From: Rhizaria sp. SCN 62-66
Lineage: Eukaryota; Rhizaria, unplaced
NCBI GenBank assembly: GCA_001724265.1
Contig: MEDY01000036.1
Coordinates: 62,001-126,000, forward strand
Length of the DNA stretch: 64,000 nt
Reading direction: 5' to 3'
Shown piece after piece: positions 1 through 12,204 of the stretch (within the stretch, counting starts at the first letter, position 1; every line of letters starts with the position of its first letter). The translations under genes were made by a program, and so were the position numbers. The notes beneath the pieces are model-generated. The model was not told the origin of the DNA. It was given only the letters and a program-made list of their open reading frames with translations, and made no database searches.

Positions 1-2964
1 CTCGGACTCGAGCGCGCTCTCATTGCCATAGCCAACATCACAACCCTCAGTGCGATTGTAAATGCCATTCCGACTGCTGGCATCCTGCGCTTGCACACCT
101 GCACTCGCACCACCCGCGTCAACAGCAGAAGCGATGGTACCATTGTTGATGTTAGCATTGTTGCCGTTGGTGGTGTTACCTGTGATAGGCGCATCGAACC
201 TGCGAATCAGCGACGGGTTTGCGCTGGCATACTCGACCGCGCTCTCGGGCTGCTCAGGCGCAAACACGCCAAATGGCACAAACTCAGTGGTATTTCCTGT
301 CTTCCCGCTTGCGTTTGCATTTGCACCGACCGCGCTTGTCGGGGGCGCTGGGAAGCGAGGTAAAGCGGCAATGGCAGCGCGCGCAGCAGCGGCGGACGCA
401 GCGGAGGCTGCCTCGGCGCGCGCTGCCTTACTTAGTTTCCGGCCAGTTCCAGTTCCACTCGCAGTCGCAGTCAAGGCGGTGTCCGTTGCAGTGGCATTTA
501 AGGGATCGGCCACGGCAGGATTTTCACTATTGTTGTTGTTGCTTTTGTTGTTGGTCGTGTTGAGATCTTGTTTGCTTGATTCGCCCTTGGATCTCTTTGC
601 AGTGCTTGTGTTGTCGCCTGCACTTGCATTGTTGTTGTCAGCATGAGCGCCGCTATCATCCGTGGTCGCGCTAACCGGCTTGTTAGCGAGCGTAAGCTTC
701 TTCTTCCATTTGTTAATAAAGTCGATGTTATTATTGATCTTGACTAAGTATGCGTTCATGTAGGGAGGCCAGGACACCCTGCCATGCGTCAGTGTAAGCG
801 CCCACAGCCACTCGGCGCGCACAACATACACGGAGGAGCTCGTATTAGCTCCAGCAGCAGCTGCGGGGGCACGATCCGCGGTCGAGACTGCAGCTGGTGA
901 GGCTGGAGAGTTGATGTTCGCGTTGTTGTTAAAAGCTGCAGCCGCTTCAACGGCAGGTGCGGCGGCCGCAGTGACGTATAAAGGACCAGGCAACATCAAC
1001 GGGGCAGCGTCACTGCTGCTGTCATTCATGTTCCCGCTGTCTCCGTCAGCATCTGACATCGCTATAGCGCTCGCGCTCGCGCTCGCGCCGAGACTATTGG
1101 TAGCCGAGGCTGTTGGAGCAAAATTAGCGGAAGGCACGCCATGGTACGTTGAGTCGACGATCAGGTACTTACATTCTGGGGTAAGGACCTCGCTTACAGT
1201 GCCGCCAAGCTCGCGGATACGCTTGGACACAGCAGCGCGCATTCGGCGTTCGTGCGCTTCAGAGAACGTGTTCCTGTTTATGTCGCTATTGCTCAGAGGA
1301 GGAGGCGCAAGACCCGCGATGCAGACGGTTTGTCCTTGCAAGTAAACCGAGAACAAACCGACTTTCACACTGTCACACACACTCGCGAGCGTCGTGCAAT
1401 CACTGCTAGCGCTGGTGCGTAAACTCCGGCGCACTATAGGGACTCGAAGCCCGCAGTCGTGGCCGTACGCATCGTAGATCGCGCTCACAGTTGCAGAGCT
1501 GCTGACAACCGCGCTGGAGCCCACGATAGCCTTTGTGCTGGAATTCACGCCTGCGCTCGCGCCGTGAGCCATCGCCACAGCCGCCACGGCCAGGGACCCA
1601 TAACGCAGCGCAAAGGCGAGGAAGTCATGCGACACGACGGTCATTCCGTCGTTGTTAACGGCGAACTGGTACTTTTTCGACCCGGGCGCGACCGCGACGA
1701 CGTGCGTGCACACGTTGGGCATCAGCGCGTCCGTGACCGCGGCGCCGCACAGCGTGGCCAGGAGCTCGAGCTGGCCGGACCGCAGCAGGAGGGCGCCGCC
1801 GGTGACTGTGAACACGGCGGTGCCAAGGCAGCGCGCGCGCGCGAGGAGGAAGGCGTTTAGACACGCAAGGAAGAGAGTCGGCGAGCGCAAGACGGGGGCA
1901 GCGGCGGGGATTGTGAACGCGGGCGCAGTAGCAGAACTGCCACTCGCACTGAACATGGGCGATGCTTGGACAGTGCTGTTGGAGTGACTAGCGGCGGAGG
2001 ACCCGTCGTCAGTATTCGTGGAGTTTGCGACAATGACGGCATTGAGGCGCTGCGACGACGACCATAAAATCTCTAGCGTTGTCGTGCTTACATCCGCGTC
2101 TTCATTCACATTTGCAGAGTCAGTCTGTGCCGTGGGCGTGACGGATAGAAACGACAGCGGTCGCGGCTGCGGGAACGTAATCAACAGCTCAGACAGGTCA
2201 CTGCGGCCAAGGCCCGTCGTTGCGCCCGCAGCAGTGACGTCGGCGTACAGGGAGCGCGCGAGCTGCGCCTGAGGACACGCGTTGAGAGACTGGAAGTTCG
2301 CCACAACCCGCGGTTCCTGCAGTGGCGACTGCGGCTGCGGGTTCCATGCGGGGTACAGAGTCGATAAATCGGCATCGTTTAGTAGCGGGGCGACGTCGAC
2401 TGTGGGCGTCTCAAGCAAGGCAAGCTCGAGGAACGTGACGACGTCGACGAACTCAAGCACGGGCACTGCGAATAACAGCTCTGCAAGCATCGACGTGGGC
2501 TCTTTCGTCATCGAAAGCTTGTTGGCAGCTGCAGAACCTAGATAGGGGCTAGCAGTGGCATCATTTGCAACTGTCGCAGCGGCCGCATTCGGAGCGTCAG
2601 CTGTTGTGGCTTGCTGTTGCTACTGTTCCTTCTGCTGTTGGATCGCGCGCGCTGCAAGTCCAGCTCCGACGTCGATGTCGGTTTGCGCCAGCAGGGCTGA
2701 GAGGCGGTCTTTGATAACACCCGGAACGGACGGATCGTTACTTGAGATAAGGTAATAAAACTTGCCATCGAACGTATTATTCGCCGAGCGCTTCGTTAGG
2801 AGTCGCTGCAGAGCGTTGAAAAAGGTGTCTTGCGAGGTCGTGAGACCCATGTTGGAGGCGCTCGCGACAGCCCGGACAACAGAGACATAAGGGCTGCGCA
2901 CGTCTAAGTAGACAATGCCACTGAAGCGCTTCGCCGGCGCAGCGCGGGGCGCGGGGTCAGACAT
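1..2964 (-). CDS. BRCT-domain protein, N-terminal ~988 codons, 3' end outside window
   Basis: The start is the ATG at 2964-2962 (MSDPAPRAAPAKRFSG). The frame stays open to position 1 except for one in-frame TAG at 2622-2620, which sits in a Gln run (QQQKEQ-TAG-QQQATT) and is probably read as Gln. Residues about 355-445 look like a BRCT repeat: a hydrophobic strand, then GAAVTDALMPNVCTHVVAV, then VVSHDFLAFAL near the end. A second BRCT-like unit starts near residue 545 (RIRELGGTVSEVLTPECKYL) and closes near 718 with AEWLWAL, with a low-complexity insert of about 100 residues inside it. The first 110 residues (FDGKFYYLISSND) may be a further divergent BRCT. BRCT modules bind phosphopeptides in DNA-damage and cell-cycle proteins. 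I cannot assign a family member (TopBP1, PTIP and Dbf4 types were considered). The tail after residue 720 is Asn/Ala/Ser-rich. No intron is needed. Confidence 0.7.
2620..2622 (-). other. In-frame TAG inside a Gln tract (putative sense codon)
   Basis: The codons read CAA CAG CAG AAG GAA CAG TAG CAA CAG CAA. About 870 codons remain open downstream in the same frame and include the BRCT-like segments. No GTACG-type donor lies nearby that could splice the TAG out. Confidence 0.8.
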
Positions 2965-3584
2965 GGCTGGGCGGGAGGCAGCGCTGAGGCTGGGCCAGGG
3001 AGTGTGACAAAATGGGTGCGCGGTGGAGTGGAAGTAAACTGCGGATATAGAAACAAGGCGGTAATATTAGCAAGTATAATTACAGTTCCTAGTAAAAGAA
3101 TTTATTTCAGTACTATTCATTGGACGTCTTTTCTGTTACACGGAAGTTTGACGTAGATCACGCACTTGGAAATCGGCCGTTAGTCAGAGCGCCAAGGAAG
3201 CCGCAGCTTCTGCCCGCCTCCCACCTAAAGCACATTTTGCACGGTTTCGGGTGTATATATTTATTTAACCTCTAAAAATCAAGTCGGTACATAAATATGG
3301 AGTGACATGAAATGTGTATTCACAAATTATGCGGAATTTAACAACAACCGCGCGTATCAAAGCTAAGTATTCAGTCGCCACTTCACTGAAGCAGCGACAT
3401 CAGGGAGCAGATCCTAAGAGCGTGCACATACAACGAAACGAGGCATCAGAACTCTCTCTATATCACAAGAGGTCACAAGCGATCCGTCTTCGGGACCACA
3501 TATTGCCACAACAACAAAAAATAAACAAGAAACATCTAATATACGAAGCGCCGTAGAGAGTGAGGACAGCAGCGAGTGGCTTGC
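2965..3584. other. Intergenic spacer, BRCT gene promoter side / NDC80 3' side
   Basis: About 620 bp, AT-rich in its middle. It should hold the promoter of the leftward BRCT gene and the 3' untranslated region of NDC80. TTTATT near 3260, read on the minus strand as AATAAA, is a possible NDC80 polyadenylation signal. No conserved coding segment or RNA gene was seen. Confidence 0.4.
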
Positions 3585-5827
3585 TTACATGGCGAGGTTG
3601 TTCTTCACATTCTCGGCGTGCGCAAGCGTCTCCCGGAGCATGTCCTGCATATTGCCCAGGTGTGCTGCCGCGAGGTCGGTGATCTCGCACAGATCAGCGT
3701 TGAGCCGCTCACGCTCGAGCTCCTGCTGGAGGTCCTGCTCGCGCTTGTCCTTGCGCAGCCCCTCGAGTCGGTCCCGCGCGCCCGCCAGCTCCTCCGCCTT
3801 GCCGTGGCCCAGCGCCGCGTTCTCCTCGCCCAGCGCAAGCATCCGGTCGCCCAGCCGCTTAAGCTCGGCGCCCGTGTCGCGCTCTCTGGCGGCGGCGCGC
3901 TCGCGCACGGCCTCGAGCCGCACCTTGAGTGCGTTGAGAGTTTCGGTGCGCCGCTGCAGCAGCGCCGCGCCGTCCTCCTCGTTCGCGTCGCACTCGTCGC
4001 GCGCCTTCTTCGCGCTCTGAATGCGCGTGTCAAGCCGGGCGCCATACGCCGCGAGCGCGGGGGCGACGGCGCCGGCCAGATCGACCGAGGTGTAACCCTT
4101 GTTGTTGCTGGGTGACGGGTTGACGCCGACCTTGAGCGTGATCAGCGGCTCGCCCGTCGCCGCTACCACGGCGCCCGTGCCATCCGCAAGGTCCAGGTGG
4201 TCGAGCACCGTGTTGAGCTCGGCCGCGAGCGCCTCGACGTCCTGCAGCTTCGCCGCGATCTCGGCCTGCGCGGCAGCGAGCTTGCTCTCAGAGAGAGACT
4301 TCATCGTCGCCTTGTCCGCCTCGGACTTGCGCAGCTTCTCCAGGCTCTGGCGCATCAGCTCGGCGTCCGCAGGCGTCACAGCCTGGGTGGAAACCTTGTT
4401 GCGACAGCTGTTGATCAGCTCCTGGATGTCGCTCGCCTCGGCCTAAACAAGAAAAAGAAACCGCCGAAATAAGAAATGTAACATAAGAAGAATGTGAGCG
4501 ATAGTCAATACAATATTTTACATCAACATTCCATGATACATAATATTAAGTACACGTGAATTTAATGCGCATTAGTTCCAATCACACGGAGATATCTCAA
4601 CTATTAGATATTATGCACATCGAGAGTCGGTGGGTTGACTGACGAACCTGGTACTGGCGGACGCGCTTCTCGCCCTCGGCCAGGCGGGGCGCAAGCTTGG
4701 CGATCATGTCCTCGAGGCTGGCGTAGTACGCTTCCATCTTGCTCTTGTCGCTGCGCAGGTCCGTGCGCTGCCCCTCGAGCACGGCCATCTCGCCGCCGCG
4801 CTCGCGGACCGCGGCAGTCTCCTTCACCAGCGCGGCGCAGCGGGCCTCGGCGGCCGCGATCCCGGTCTCCAGCTCGGCGCGCTTGCTGCGGATCGATTCC
4901 TCCAGCTTCGGGTCTAGCAGCGTGATCTGCTCGCCCGCGCCGAGAAGCCAACGCTCGTAGCCGCTGGCGGAGACGAGGAACATCGCGAACGTGTTGAAGT
5001 CCTCGCTCACGGGGGAGCTGTTGTCGCCATTACCGCCGCCAGCGGGCGTGGGGACAAGGGGCATGTCGGCGGCGGCGTCGAACATGTCCTCAAAGTGGAC
5101 GATGTTGTCGATGAGCCACACGAGGCACGCCAGCAGCAGCGGCGCGGACGACTGGGAGCGGATCCAGGACTTCTGGAACGCGTGGGGGTATCCCAGGAGC
5201 CTGAGCAGGCGCGGGAAGTCCTCTTCAACGGACTTGTCGGTAATCTGCGTGCTGTGGTCAATGCTGGCGAGCACGACGTTGGCGGCGATAATAAAGTCGC
5301 GGCGGGACAGAGGGGAACTGATCTGGACGTTGGCGTTGCGGCTCAGCATGAAACGGAGCAGCTTGGCCATGTTCGAAGTGTTGTTGTTCACTGCAGTCTG
5401 GCGCAGCGCCGACGAGTTCGAGTACGAAAACGCAGGCTTAGATGTAAAAACACTCAGGCGACGGCTAAAAAGAAAGGTTGAGAGAGAAATACAGAGAGGG
5501 ACGGAGCGGGCGAACAAAGAAGCGAGTTGGTGAAGAGGTGAGCTGGAGGATTCTGTCGGGTTTCTGGAGTAGAAACAGTCCAGAAAGGAAATTAAACAAT
5601 GTGACAGGATAGATAAATAGTACATATAAGAGGACGTACCTGTCGGTGGTGGAAAGACCCGCACTCTTGCCGCCCATGCTGATGCGCGAGGAGGCGCGGG
5701 TGGCGCGTTGCTCGGAGGCAAAGTCGGCAGACTTCATGAGACCATCGAGGCCGTTACCGCCAATAGACTGGCGTGTAGAACGACCGTTGCCAATAGAAAG
5801 TGGCATAGTAGAAAGACGACGAGCCAT
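3585..5827 (-). CDS. NDC80: Kinetochore protein NDC80/HEC1 (three exons)
   Basis: Exons 5827-5640, 5464-4648 and 4442-3585 join in frame (phases 2 and 0) to a 620-residue protein, close to the usual ~640. The basic Ser/Arg-rich N-terminus (MARRLSTMPLSIGNGRSTRQ) matches the microtubule-binding tail of NDC80. Residues about 95-185 form the calponin-homology domain, with the family signature EEDFPRLLRLLGYPHAFQKS and then ACLVWLIDNIVHF. The rest is a long coiled coil. NDC80 pairs with NUF2 in the outer kinetochore and attaches chromosomes to spindle microtubules. The donors are GTACGT and GTTCGT; the acceptors have good pyrimidine tracts (ctttctttttag, tttttcttgtttag). The stop is TAA. The gene is divergent from the small gene at 6127, with 299 bp between the two ATGs. 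Confidence 0.93.
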
Positions 5828-6126
5828 CTTTTGATTTTACGATCGCCTTAGCGTCAAACACATAAACGTAACCACCCCGGTTTCGTCTCCCTCGCAGCTG
5901 CCGCTCCAACGGCTATTTTGTTCGCTACCTAGGCCCACAGTCAGAGGCGATTTGTGGTCAGTCCGGGACCTTGACTTGGAACACGCATATCTCATTATTT
6001 AGATCGTTAATTGGTATTTAAGCGATGCATCTTACTTTAAATATTCCCTAAATATTATGCATTGATTTATCAGTCCTTAGACACTTTATTACGTTGCAGC
6101 AGATCGTCGTAATTGACCTGTTCCAG
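5828..6126. promoter_or_regulatory. Divergent promoter region between NDC80 and the small gene
   Basis: 299 bp separate two start codons that point away from each other, so this must hold both promoters. It is GC-moderate near NDC80 and AT-rich near the rightward gene. I see no TATA element I would defend. Confidence 0.4.
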
Positions 6127-6780
6127 ATGTAGCCTCAGGGCCCTCCGCCCTTCTCTGCCTCTATCGCTTCACCCTCATCCTCTCAGGCTTATGCAGCTGA
6201 TGAAGAGCCCGACACGACGGAAAGTGCGATGAATAGATTTGCGCCGGACGAGCACACTGCGTTCACCGCGCAGAATTGGGCCGAAATGGCCGCGGCACTG
6301 TGCGACGACAATACCCCGCCGCCGCCACCGTCCCCGCCGCGAACTCCGGCGCTACCCTCTGCATTCACAGAGCAGGCGTCCTTATCATCACCACAGTCTC
6401 TGGTGGACGCGATTGTTGATGCTGAAGAGTGTGAAATGATCCCTGCGTCGCGTATCTACCGCCCGCCGCGCTTCTCGCCGCCCTCATCGCCGTGGGCCTT
6501 CCGCCCGCCGCCCGGTCCGCCGCAGTCCGTGCCGTCGCTGGTGACGCTCGTCACCGAACGGCTCTCGCACCGCATGGACCTGGCGGGCCCGCGGCTGGCG
6601 GCGCTGCCCGAGGACGTGGCGGAGCAGCTGCTTGTGCACATCATCACGCGTGGCGGCCTCACACCCAGCAACGCGCGCTGGTTCTACGACTGCGGACACG
6701 CAAAGGTGGAGAAGTTCATGCGCGAGAACGTCAGTTTGTTCCGCGGGATCCCGCCGCCGGACCAGCCAGGGTGCCACTGA
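6127..6780 (+). CDS. Small Pro-rich protein of unknown function
   Basis: The 217-residue reading frame starts at the ATG at 6127. The second codon is TAG (6130-6132), which gives M-Q-PQGPPPFSAS if TAG is Gln. The frame is open and coding-like from there to the TGA at 6778. Under the standard code the start would move to the ATG at 6229 (MNRFAPDEHTAF, 183 residues). The N-terminal half is Pro/Ser-rich, with a PPPPPSPP run. The C-terminal 80 residues look folded and helical (AALPEDVAEQLLVHIITRGG, then a region with WFYDCGHAKVEKFM). This is vaguely like the segment before leucine-rich repeats in F-box/LRR proteins, but no repeats follow. No intron was seen. I do not recognise the family. Confidence 0.6.
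6130..6132 (+). other. TAG immediately after a candidate start ATG
   Basis: ATG TAG CCT CAG GGC CCT precedes a frame that stays open into the small gene. This is compatible with TAG as Gln, but weaker than the other sites because a downstream ATG at 6229 could be the real start. Confidence 0.45.
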
Positions 6781-7530
6781 GCGGGCGTTGTTTGCTCGTT
6801 GCACAGGGGCGCATTATCTATCTAGTCTGCTACATAGTCGACTGTTTACATCATTAAGCTTATTGAGCCAATACACTCATGAATACGCTGTTTCTTCGCA
6901 CTTACCGAATCTTATCATATACTAGTAGTATGATGCGGTTTTTTTTTTAGCGAACGTCACGCCTGAAATGTATGACGATTTAAGTCCGTTTTAAGTTTTA
7001 CGGTGTATTTCTGTTTAGAAAGCACGTGAACAAGATGATATCGCAAGCCACTGAAGCTATAGTTTAAAAGAAGCACATCATCTGTATCAGTATGTGCTGT
7101 GACGTCTGCGGTCTTATTTGATGAAACGGCAGTCCAAGTGCCGTCTGTTATAGTCGGTGCTCTTTCCCTCCGGAGCGCACAGCGGACGGAGAAAGACGAG
7201 TACAACAAGGATCCCAAACGTCATAAAAAGAAATAAGAAACGTGTACGAATACGTACGTTGACATATATACAAAACATAAACACAAATCAACTACTTTAG
7301 AAAAGGGGCAACATGCGTTTCACATGCGATGCCCTGTGAAGTCACCAATGCATTGGTGGCCCGTATCATCAATGAAGGTCCAAGCGCAATGGTCACAAAA
7401 TAAACAAGGAAAAACAACAACAAAAGCAAAAGAGTCCCGTCAACTATGAAAAACGACGCGATTCAAGACTCCTAGCAGTGAGCTTTACTCATAACAAAAG
7501 CAGGCGCGTGAGCCCAATTTGCTGTCTCAC
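6781..7530. other. Convergent intergenic spacer
   Basis: About 750 bp between the 3' ends of the small gene and the TOG-like gene. It is AT-rich, with a 10-base T run near 6940. It should contain both 3' untranslated regions. No coding segment with family similarity and no RNA gene was recognised. Confidence 0.4.
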
Positions 7531-10500
7531 TCAATACGTCTGAGCGAGCTTCGCCACGATCTCATCCGTCTCCGCGGCCTCGGCGGCCAGCTGTCCGAGC
7601 ATGCGGCGCTTGCTCTCGCCCAGCAGGCGCGACAGCTCGCTGTGCGCGCGCAGGTAGGCTGAGAAGAGCATCGGGTCGACGCTGCCGTTGCCGCTGCCCG
7701 TGGCCTGTTCGTAGAGCGCACTGACCTTGGCGGCCGCTGCCTCGACGGAGCCAGGCGTGAGCACGACCGCGGGAGCAGCGCTCATGCTCACACTCGCACT
7801 TGCAGTAGCTGAGGCAGGGTAGCTAATGACGGACTCGGTCGTCGCGGCCGCCGCAGCAGGGGCGGATACAGGCGCTGGAGTGCCGGCGGCACGAGCAGGG
7901 CCCTTGCTGTGCGCACTGTTGGCGCTGGCGCTGGGCCCGGCGAGCGCGGCGGCGGCAGCAGCGGCGGCGGCGGCCCACTGCGCGCTGTTCTTGCCCGCGG
8001 CCGCGGAGCCGGCGTCGTCGCTTGTGCCGGAGATGTACGCCGTGAAAACGTTGGGGCCGGTACCGACCGCGGGGGGCAGGAACTGCGTCAGGTTCTGCGC
8101 CGCCGTCGAGGGGGACGCGGCGGACGGGGCCGCCTCGGCCGCAGCAGCCGCGCCTGCGCCGTTGGCCCGGTTCTTGCGCGGCGTGGACTTGGAGATGGGG
8201 AGGCCGAAGGCGTTGGTGATGCCGTCGCGGCCGTCCTGCTTGGAGCGCTTGAGCTTGGACGTGATCTCGGTCACGCTGTCAACGGTAAACAGAGCGTTCT
8301 TGGCAGCGGCAGCAGCAGCGACAGGCGCAGCTGTGGTGACGTTTGCCGTGCTGTTCATGGCGCTATTGTTATTGATCACCTCAACATCAGTCATAGCATT
8401 GATGTTGGCGTTGTTGTCAGAGTCTAAGTCCTTGGAGGGGGACATCTCGCCGCTCAGCCGCTTAAGACCGCGGTTACCGCCAGCAGCCGCAGAGTCGGAA
8501 GAAACCTCCGCCACAGGTGCAGTTGCAGCCACCGCGGCAGCTGGAGTCTGGGGGCAAACACTCACGTTAGTGGAGACGTTCACGCCTGCATATGCCGATA
8601 CAACGCGAGACACAGTGCTTGAGTTCACGTTATTAGCGCTCAAGCTCGTGTTCGCAGCGGAGCCGGAGCCGGAAGCGAGGGCTGAGAGGGCCTTCGTGCG
8701 CTGCTGCAGGGAGCTCGAGCTAGCGTTGTTGGCGCTGCTGCCGCTGGCGCCGGTGACGACAATGGGGACGGCGGCGGCGACAGTGGGAACGACACGAGGT
8801 GCAACGACGGGAGCAATGCTAGCGCTGACGCTGTTATTAGGAACAACAGCGCTGCGGCGAGGAGTGAGAGGACGACCGCTGCCGCTACTTTTGACTGTGC
8901 TCGCGTTCACGCCGTTGACTGAGCTGTTATTCGCCGCGTTGCTCGTCGTGTTCACGATTGCGCTGTTGTTGTTCGAAGCAGAGACGACAGGACGGCAGAC
9001 GTTGGACGAAACGCCCGTGCGCGCGTCACAGGGCGCAAACGAGACATCGATCTCGCTTTCCACCGCACTGCCGTTGCCAGTACCCGCGGCGGCAGCACTA
9101 AGATCGTTGCCAGCGCTGTCACCCATTAAGGCTACTGCGCTGCTGGACGCGGCGGCGCTGACTGAGGGAGCGAGCGCAAGCGTGGGACGGTGGTCGTCGC
9201 TGCCGCGGACGGGCGAGCGGTCAAAAGCGCTGACAAACGACAAGTCCGAAGCGCTGACAGCGGTGGCGGCGTCCACAGCAGCAGCGGTAGCAGAAGCAGA
9301 GGTTGCAGGGGCGACCATAGGGGCAACGGAGACGCCAACGATGTCGTCCTCGTCGTCGTCAGCCTTCGCGGTGTCGTTGCTTGCCTCCGCACTGTTCACG
9401 GCGTCAGCGCTCACATCAGCGCCGCTGACGTTGGCGCTGTTGTTTCCGCTCTGCGCCTGAGACTGCGCCTGAGACTGCGACTCGTCGGTCTCGTAGGGGT
9501 TGTAGAGCAGAGAGCCGCGGCGGTGGCCGACTGCGGCCCAGTTTGGGGGCGAAAACGGCAGCACAGCGGCGCCGGCACCAAAACTGAAGCCAGCGCCAGA
9601 GCCAGAGGTGGAGTTGGCCGCGCTGGAAGTGACCACGGTGCGCTTCGCACCGGCTACGCTGGCTGCGGTCGCGCTGGTGATGAAGCCGCTGTTCATAGTG
9701 TTCGCACTTGTCGAGCTAGCAGCAGTGTTCACATCATTGCTAGCGATGGCGACGTGGTTTGCGGGAGACATCAGAGCCGCCTCAGCGCCGGCGCCGGAGT
9801 CGGCAGCGGCGATGTTGAGGCCCGCGAGCGCGGGGCGGCTAGAACTGGAAGCGTCGGCGGCGGCGTCAGAAGTGGAGAGGTTCGAGGTGGAGGACTCGGC
9901 GGCCTCCTCTTCGTAATCAGCGCTGTCATCGTTGTTGTTGTCGGTGTCGACAACAGCAGCATCGGCATCAGCCGCAGCAGCCTCAGTCTCAGTCGGAGCA
10001 GCAGCCTCAGTCTCGGTTTCAGCAGCTGCGTCATTGCCGTCTGCCTCGTTGTTCCGACTCACAGCCTCATCAGGCTGAACAGCAGGAGCATTTCTCTCAC
10101 CGTTGACGTCGAAGCTTGCACTCGCCGTCTCAGTGGCAGAAACCGTCACTGTGGCCGTGGCCGCGGCGGCGGGGAGCAGACTGGGCCTGTTGGGGGTCTG
10201 CGAGAGCGAGACGCGTCCGCTGCCGCTGGGCCCGTCGCTGGCAACAGTGAGCGCTAGCTGCTTAAACGCCTCTGCCATATCCACGCCCATCTTGGCCAGC
10301 ACAGAAACGTAGTACGCGGGGTCAGCTACGCGTGCCATGAGTTCCACCACGCGCCGCGCCAACGCTTGCGTGGCCGCGGTCTTGTCGCGCGACAAATGCA
10401 CGCTCGCGGTGCAGAGGGCCGTGAAGTAGTCCTGCGTGATGTCCTCGCGCGTGGCGAGCTCAAGGCAGGTAATGAGGCTCAGTGCGGCGTTGTACCGGAT

Positions 10501-11646
10501 CGCACTGTTGCTGTGCAGGGCAGCGGGATCGCACGACCTGAGAGGGAGAAACGCGCAAGAGAAGAAAATGCAGGATACCAAACGCATTAGTCATCAGTAG
10601 ATCATAAATTGATATGAATTTTGAACATTACTTTGTGGATTTATGCGTATCAGTTTAGGATAGGCAATTATAACAAAGTTGTACTGATGTGTGAAGCGTA
10701 AGGAAATTAGTGAAAAGCTCGTTGTTGAGGGAAGAGATTTAGGAACGTACCTGGTGAAAGTCTCGAGGAATTTGCACTTGGTGACAACGCAGAGCGCATG
10801 CAGCGCCTCCTTGGCGGCCGCGGCAAGCGGTTTGGAGCCCGTGCGCGCGGAAGTGGCGATGAGGATCTGCGCCGCAGCGTGCAGCTTGGGCATCTGCAGC
10901 AGCGCCGGCGCGAGTACCGGCTGCGAAAACACGTCGCGGAAGCAAAAGTACGTGTAGATCTGCAGCTCGGGCCGCTCAGAGACGGAGGCGCGGAGCAGCG
11001 GGCGGTAAAACTGCTTGAGCTGCTGCTGTAGCACGGCTGGGTGGTGGATCGCGAGGCGGCGCACGGTGATGATCATCCTTGCCTCCTCAAGCCAGTCCGT
11101 GATCGTCGGCAGCGCTGCGATGCGGAGGGCCTCGGCGAACGCCACAGCGGGGTCATCGAATGCAGCGGGGGGCGCGGGGTCGCGCAACTCGTCCGTCATC
11201 GCCTGTTTGGCGAGTGCGGCGGCCGTGTTGGGCGTCGCGGCGCCGTTGGCGCTGCCGTTGCCGCTGGGAGCGCTGTTATTGGTGCCGTTGGCGGTGGCGG
11301 TCGGCACGGAGAAGCGAGGCACGGCGGAAGAAAACGCAAGCGGGAGGTCGTCCAACGGCGTGTCGGAAACCGTGGCGGCGCGGTGGCGCGAGGCGAGAAC
11401 GCGGGACTTGGTCGCGGAGTGCGCTGCAGCGGAGAGCGGGGGCAGCGCGGCCGACGTCGGGGTGGCCGCCACAGGCGCGATGTTCTCGTGCGCCATACCG
11501 TCGCCGTTCTCGGCAACAAAAACGCTGGGGCCAGACGCCTGTGTAGAACAGCGCGCGGGCGGGGTGGCGGGAGCGAGCGCGGACGACTCGCCGTCACGTG
11601 AAGGCAACATGACACGCCTAGAGCCTGTGGTAGGGCACGAGGGCAT
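7531..11646 (-). CDS. TOG/HEAT-repeat protein, CLASP/TOGARAM-like (two exons)
   Basis: Exon 1 (11646-10751) and exon 2 (10537-7531) join at phase 2 across a GTACGT...CAG intron and give 1300 residues. The folded part spans roughly residues 160-420, across the splice: helical repeats such as DWLEEARMIITVRRLAIHHP, PELQIYTYFCFRDVFSQ, AKEALHALCVVTKCKFLETF and IRYNAALSLITCLELA. The paired-helix pattern with a conserved W and IRRLAIHHP-like motif resembles TOG domains, which bind tubulin at microtubule ends and cilia. The remaining ~850 residues are Ala/Ser/Asn/Thr/Val-rich, with a helical C-terminal segment (LGESKRRMLGQLAAEAAETD). The stop is TGA. The family call is moderate because only one TOG-like array is visible. 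Confidence 0.72.
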
Positions 11647-12204
11647 GCGGCGCGAGGGCGATGATAATAAATAGAGAAATGGATCGAAAAACGCAATGCT
11701 GTTAGTAAAACACAATATTAAATGGCGATTTTAATAAGAAACCGTTATTTGATGCGCCATACACGGTGCTTTCATGTCACACATAGAGGTCTTAGTTTCC
11801 CACCTCGGCTGCCAACGGATCTAGCCGTTGGGCCTCGAGATGACCGACAGCCACCGCGCCACCACCTTGCCGACTGTGAGCCCAAACTAAAGACGCTCAT
11901 CGGACGAAGAAGGGCATTTTGAATTCAAATTGCAGAAGTGTACAATCGGTTTTTTGAAATGTGATTCAAATATCATATTTTAAAGTGGGTTTTCTGCTAC
12001 ATTCTGTTTAAACATTGTCGCTAACGATGGATATATGTCAGGAACTGTGTCAGAGTGGCACCACGATTTTGAACCTCCTCAAGTCTGCCTCCACTCCTCT
12101 TCCGCGCGCGCTAGCGCTCACTAACAAAGTCCTTGAGAAACACGGCTCTTAATTTCACTATTCTTAGGTACTATATTTCTGTATCGCACTAAACATATTC
12201 CTTC
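11647..12204. other. Divergent spacer between the TOG-like gene and SAS-6
   Basis: 558 bp between two outward-facing starts, expected to hold both promoters. A 41-codon frame starting at 12027 (MDICQELCQSGTTILNLLKS) ends at a TAA and has no convincing GTACG donor. It could be an upstream exon or ORF of SAS-6, but nothing else supports it. Confidence 0.4.

Noticed and set aside
7826-9460. 544-codon rightward open frame opposite the TOG-like gene
   Set aside because: Its composition mirrors the Ala/Ser/Val-rich tail of the leftward gene. It contains no recognisable domain and arises from GC-rich low-complexity DNA.
12027-12152. 41-codon frame MDICQELCQSGTTILNLLKS... upstream of SAS-6
   Set aside because: It ends at a TAA, shows no similarity I recognise and lacks a GTACG donor to join SAS-6.
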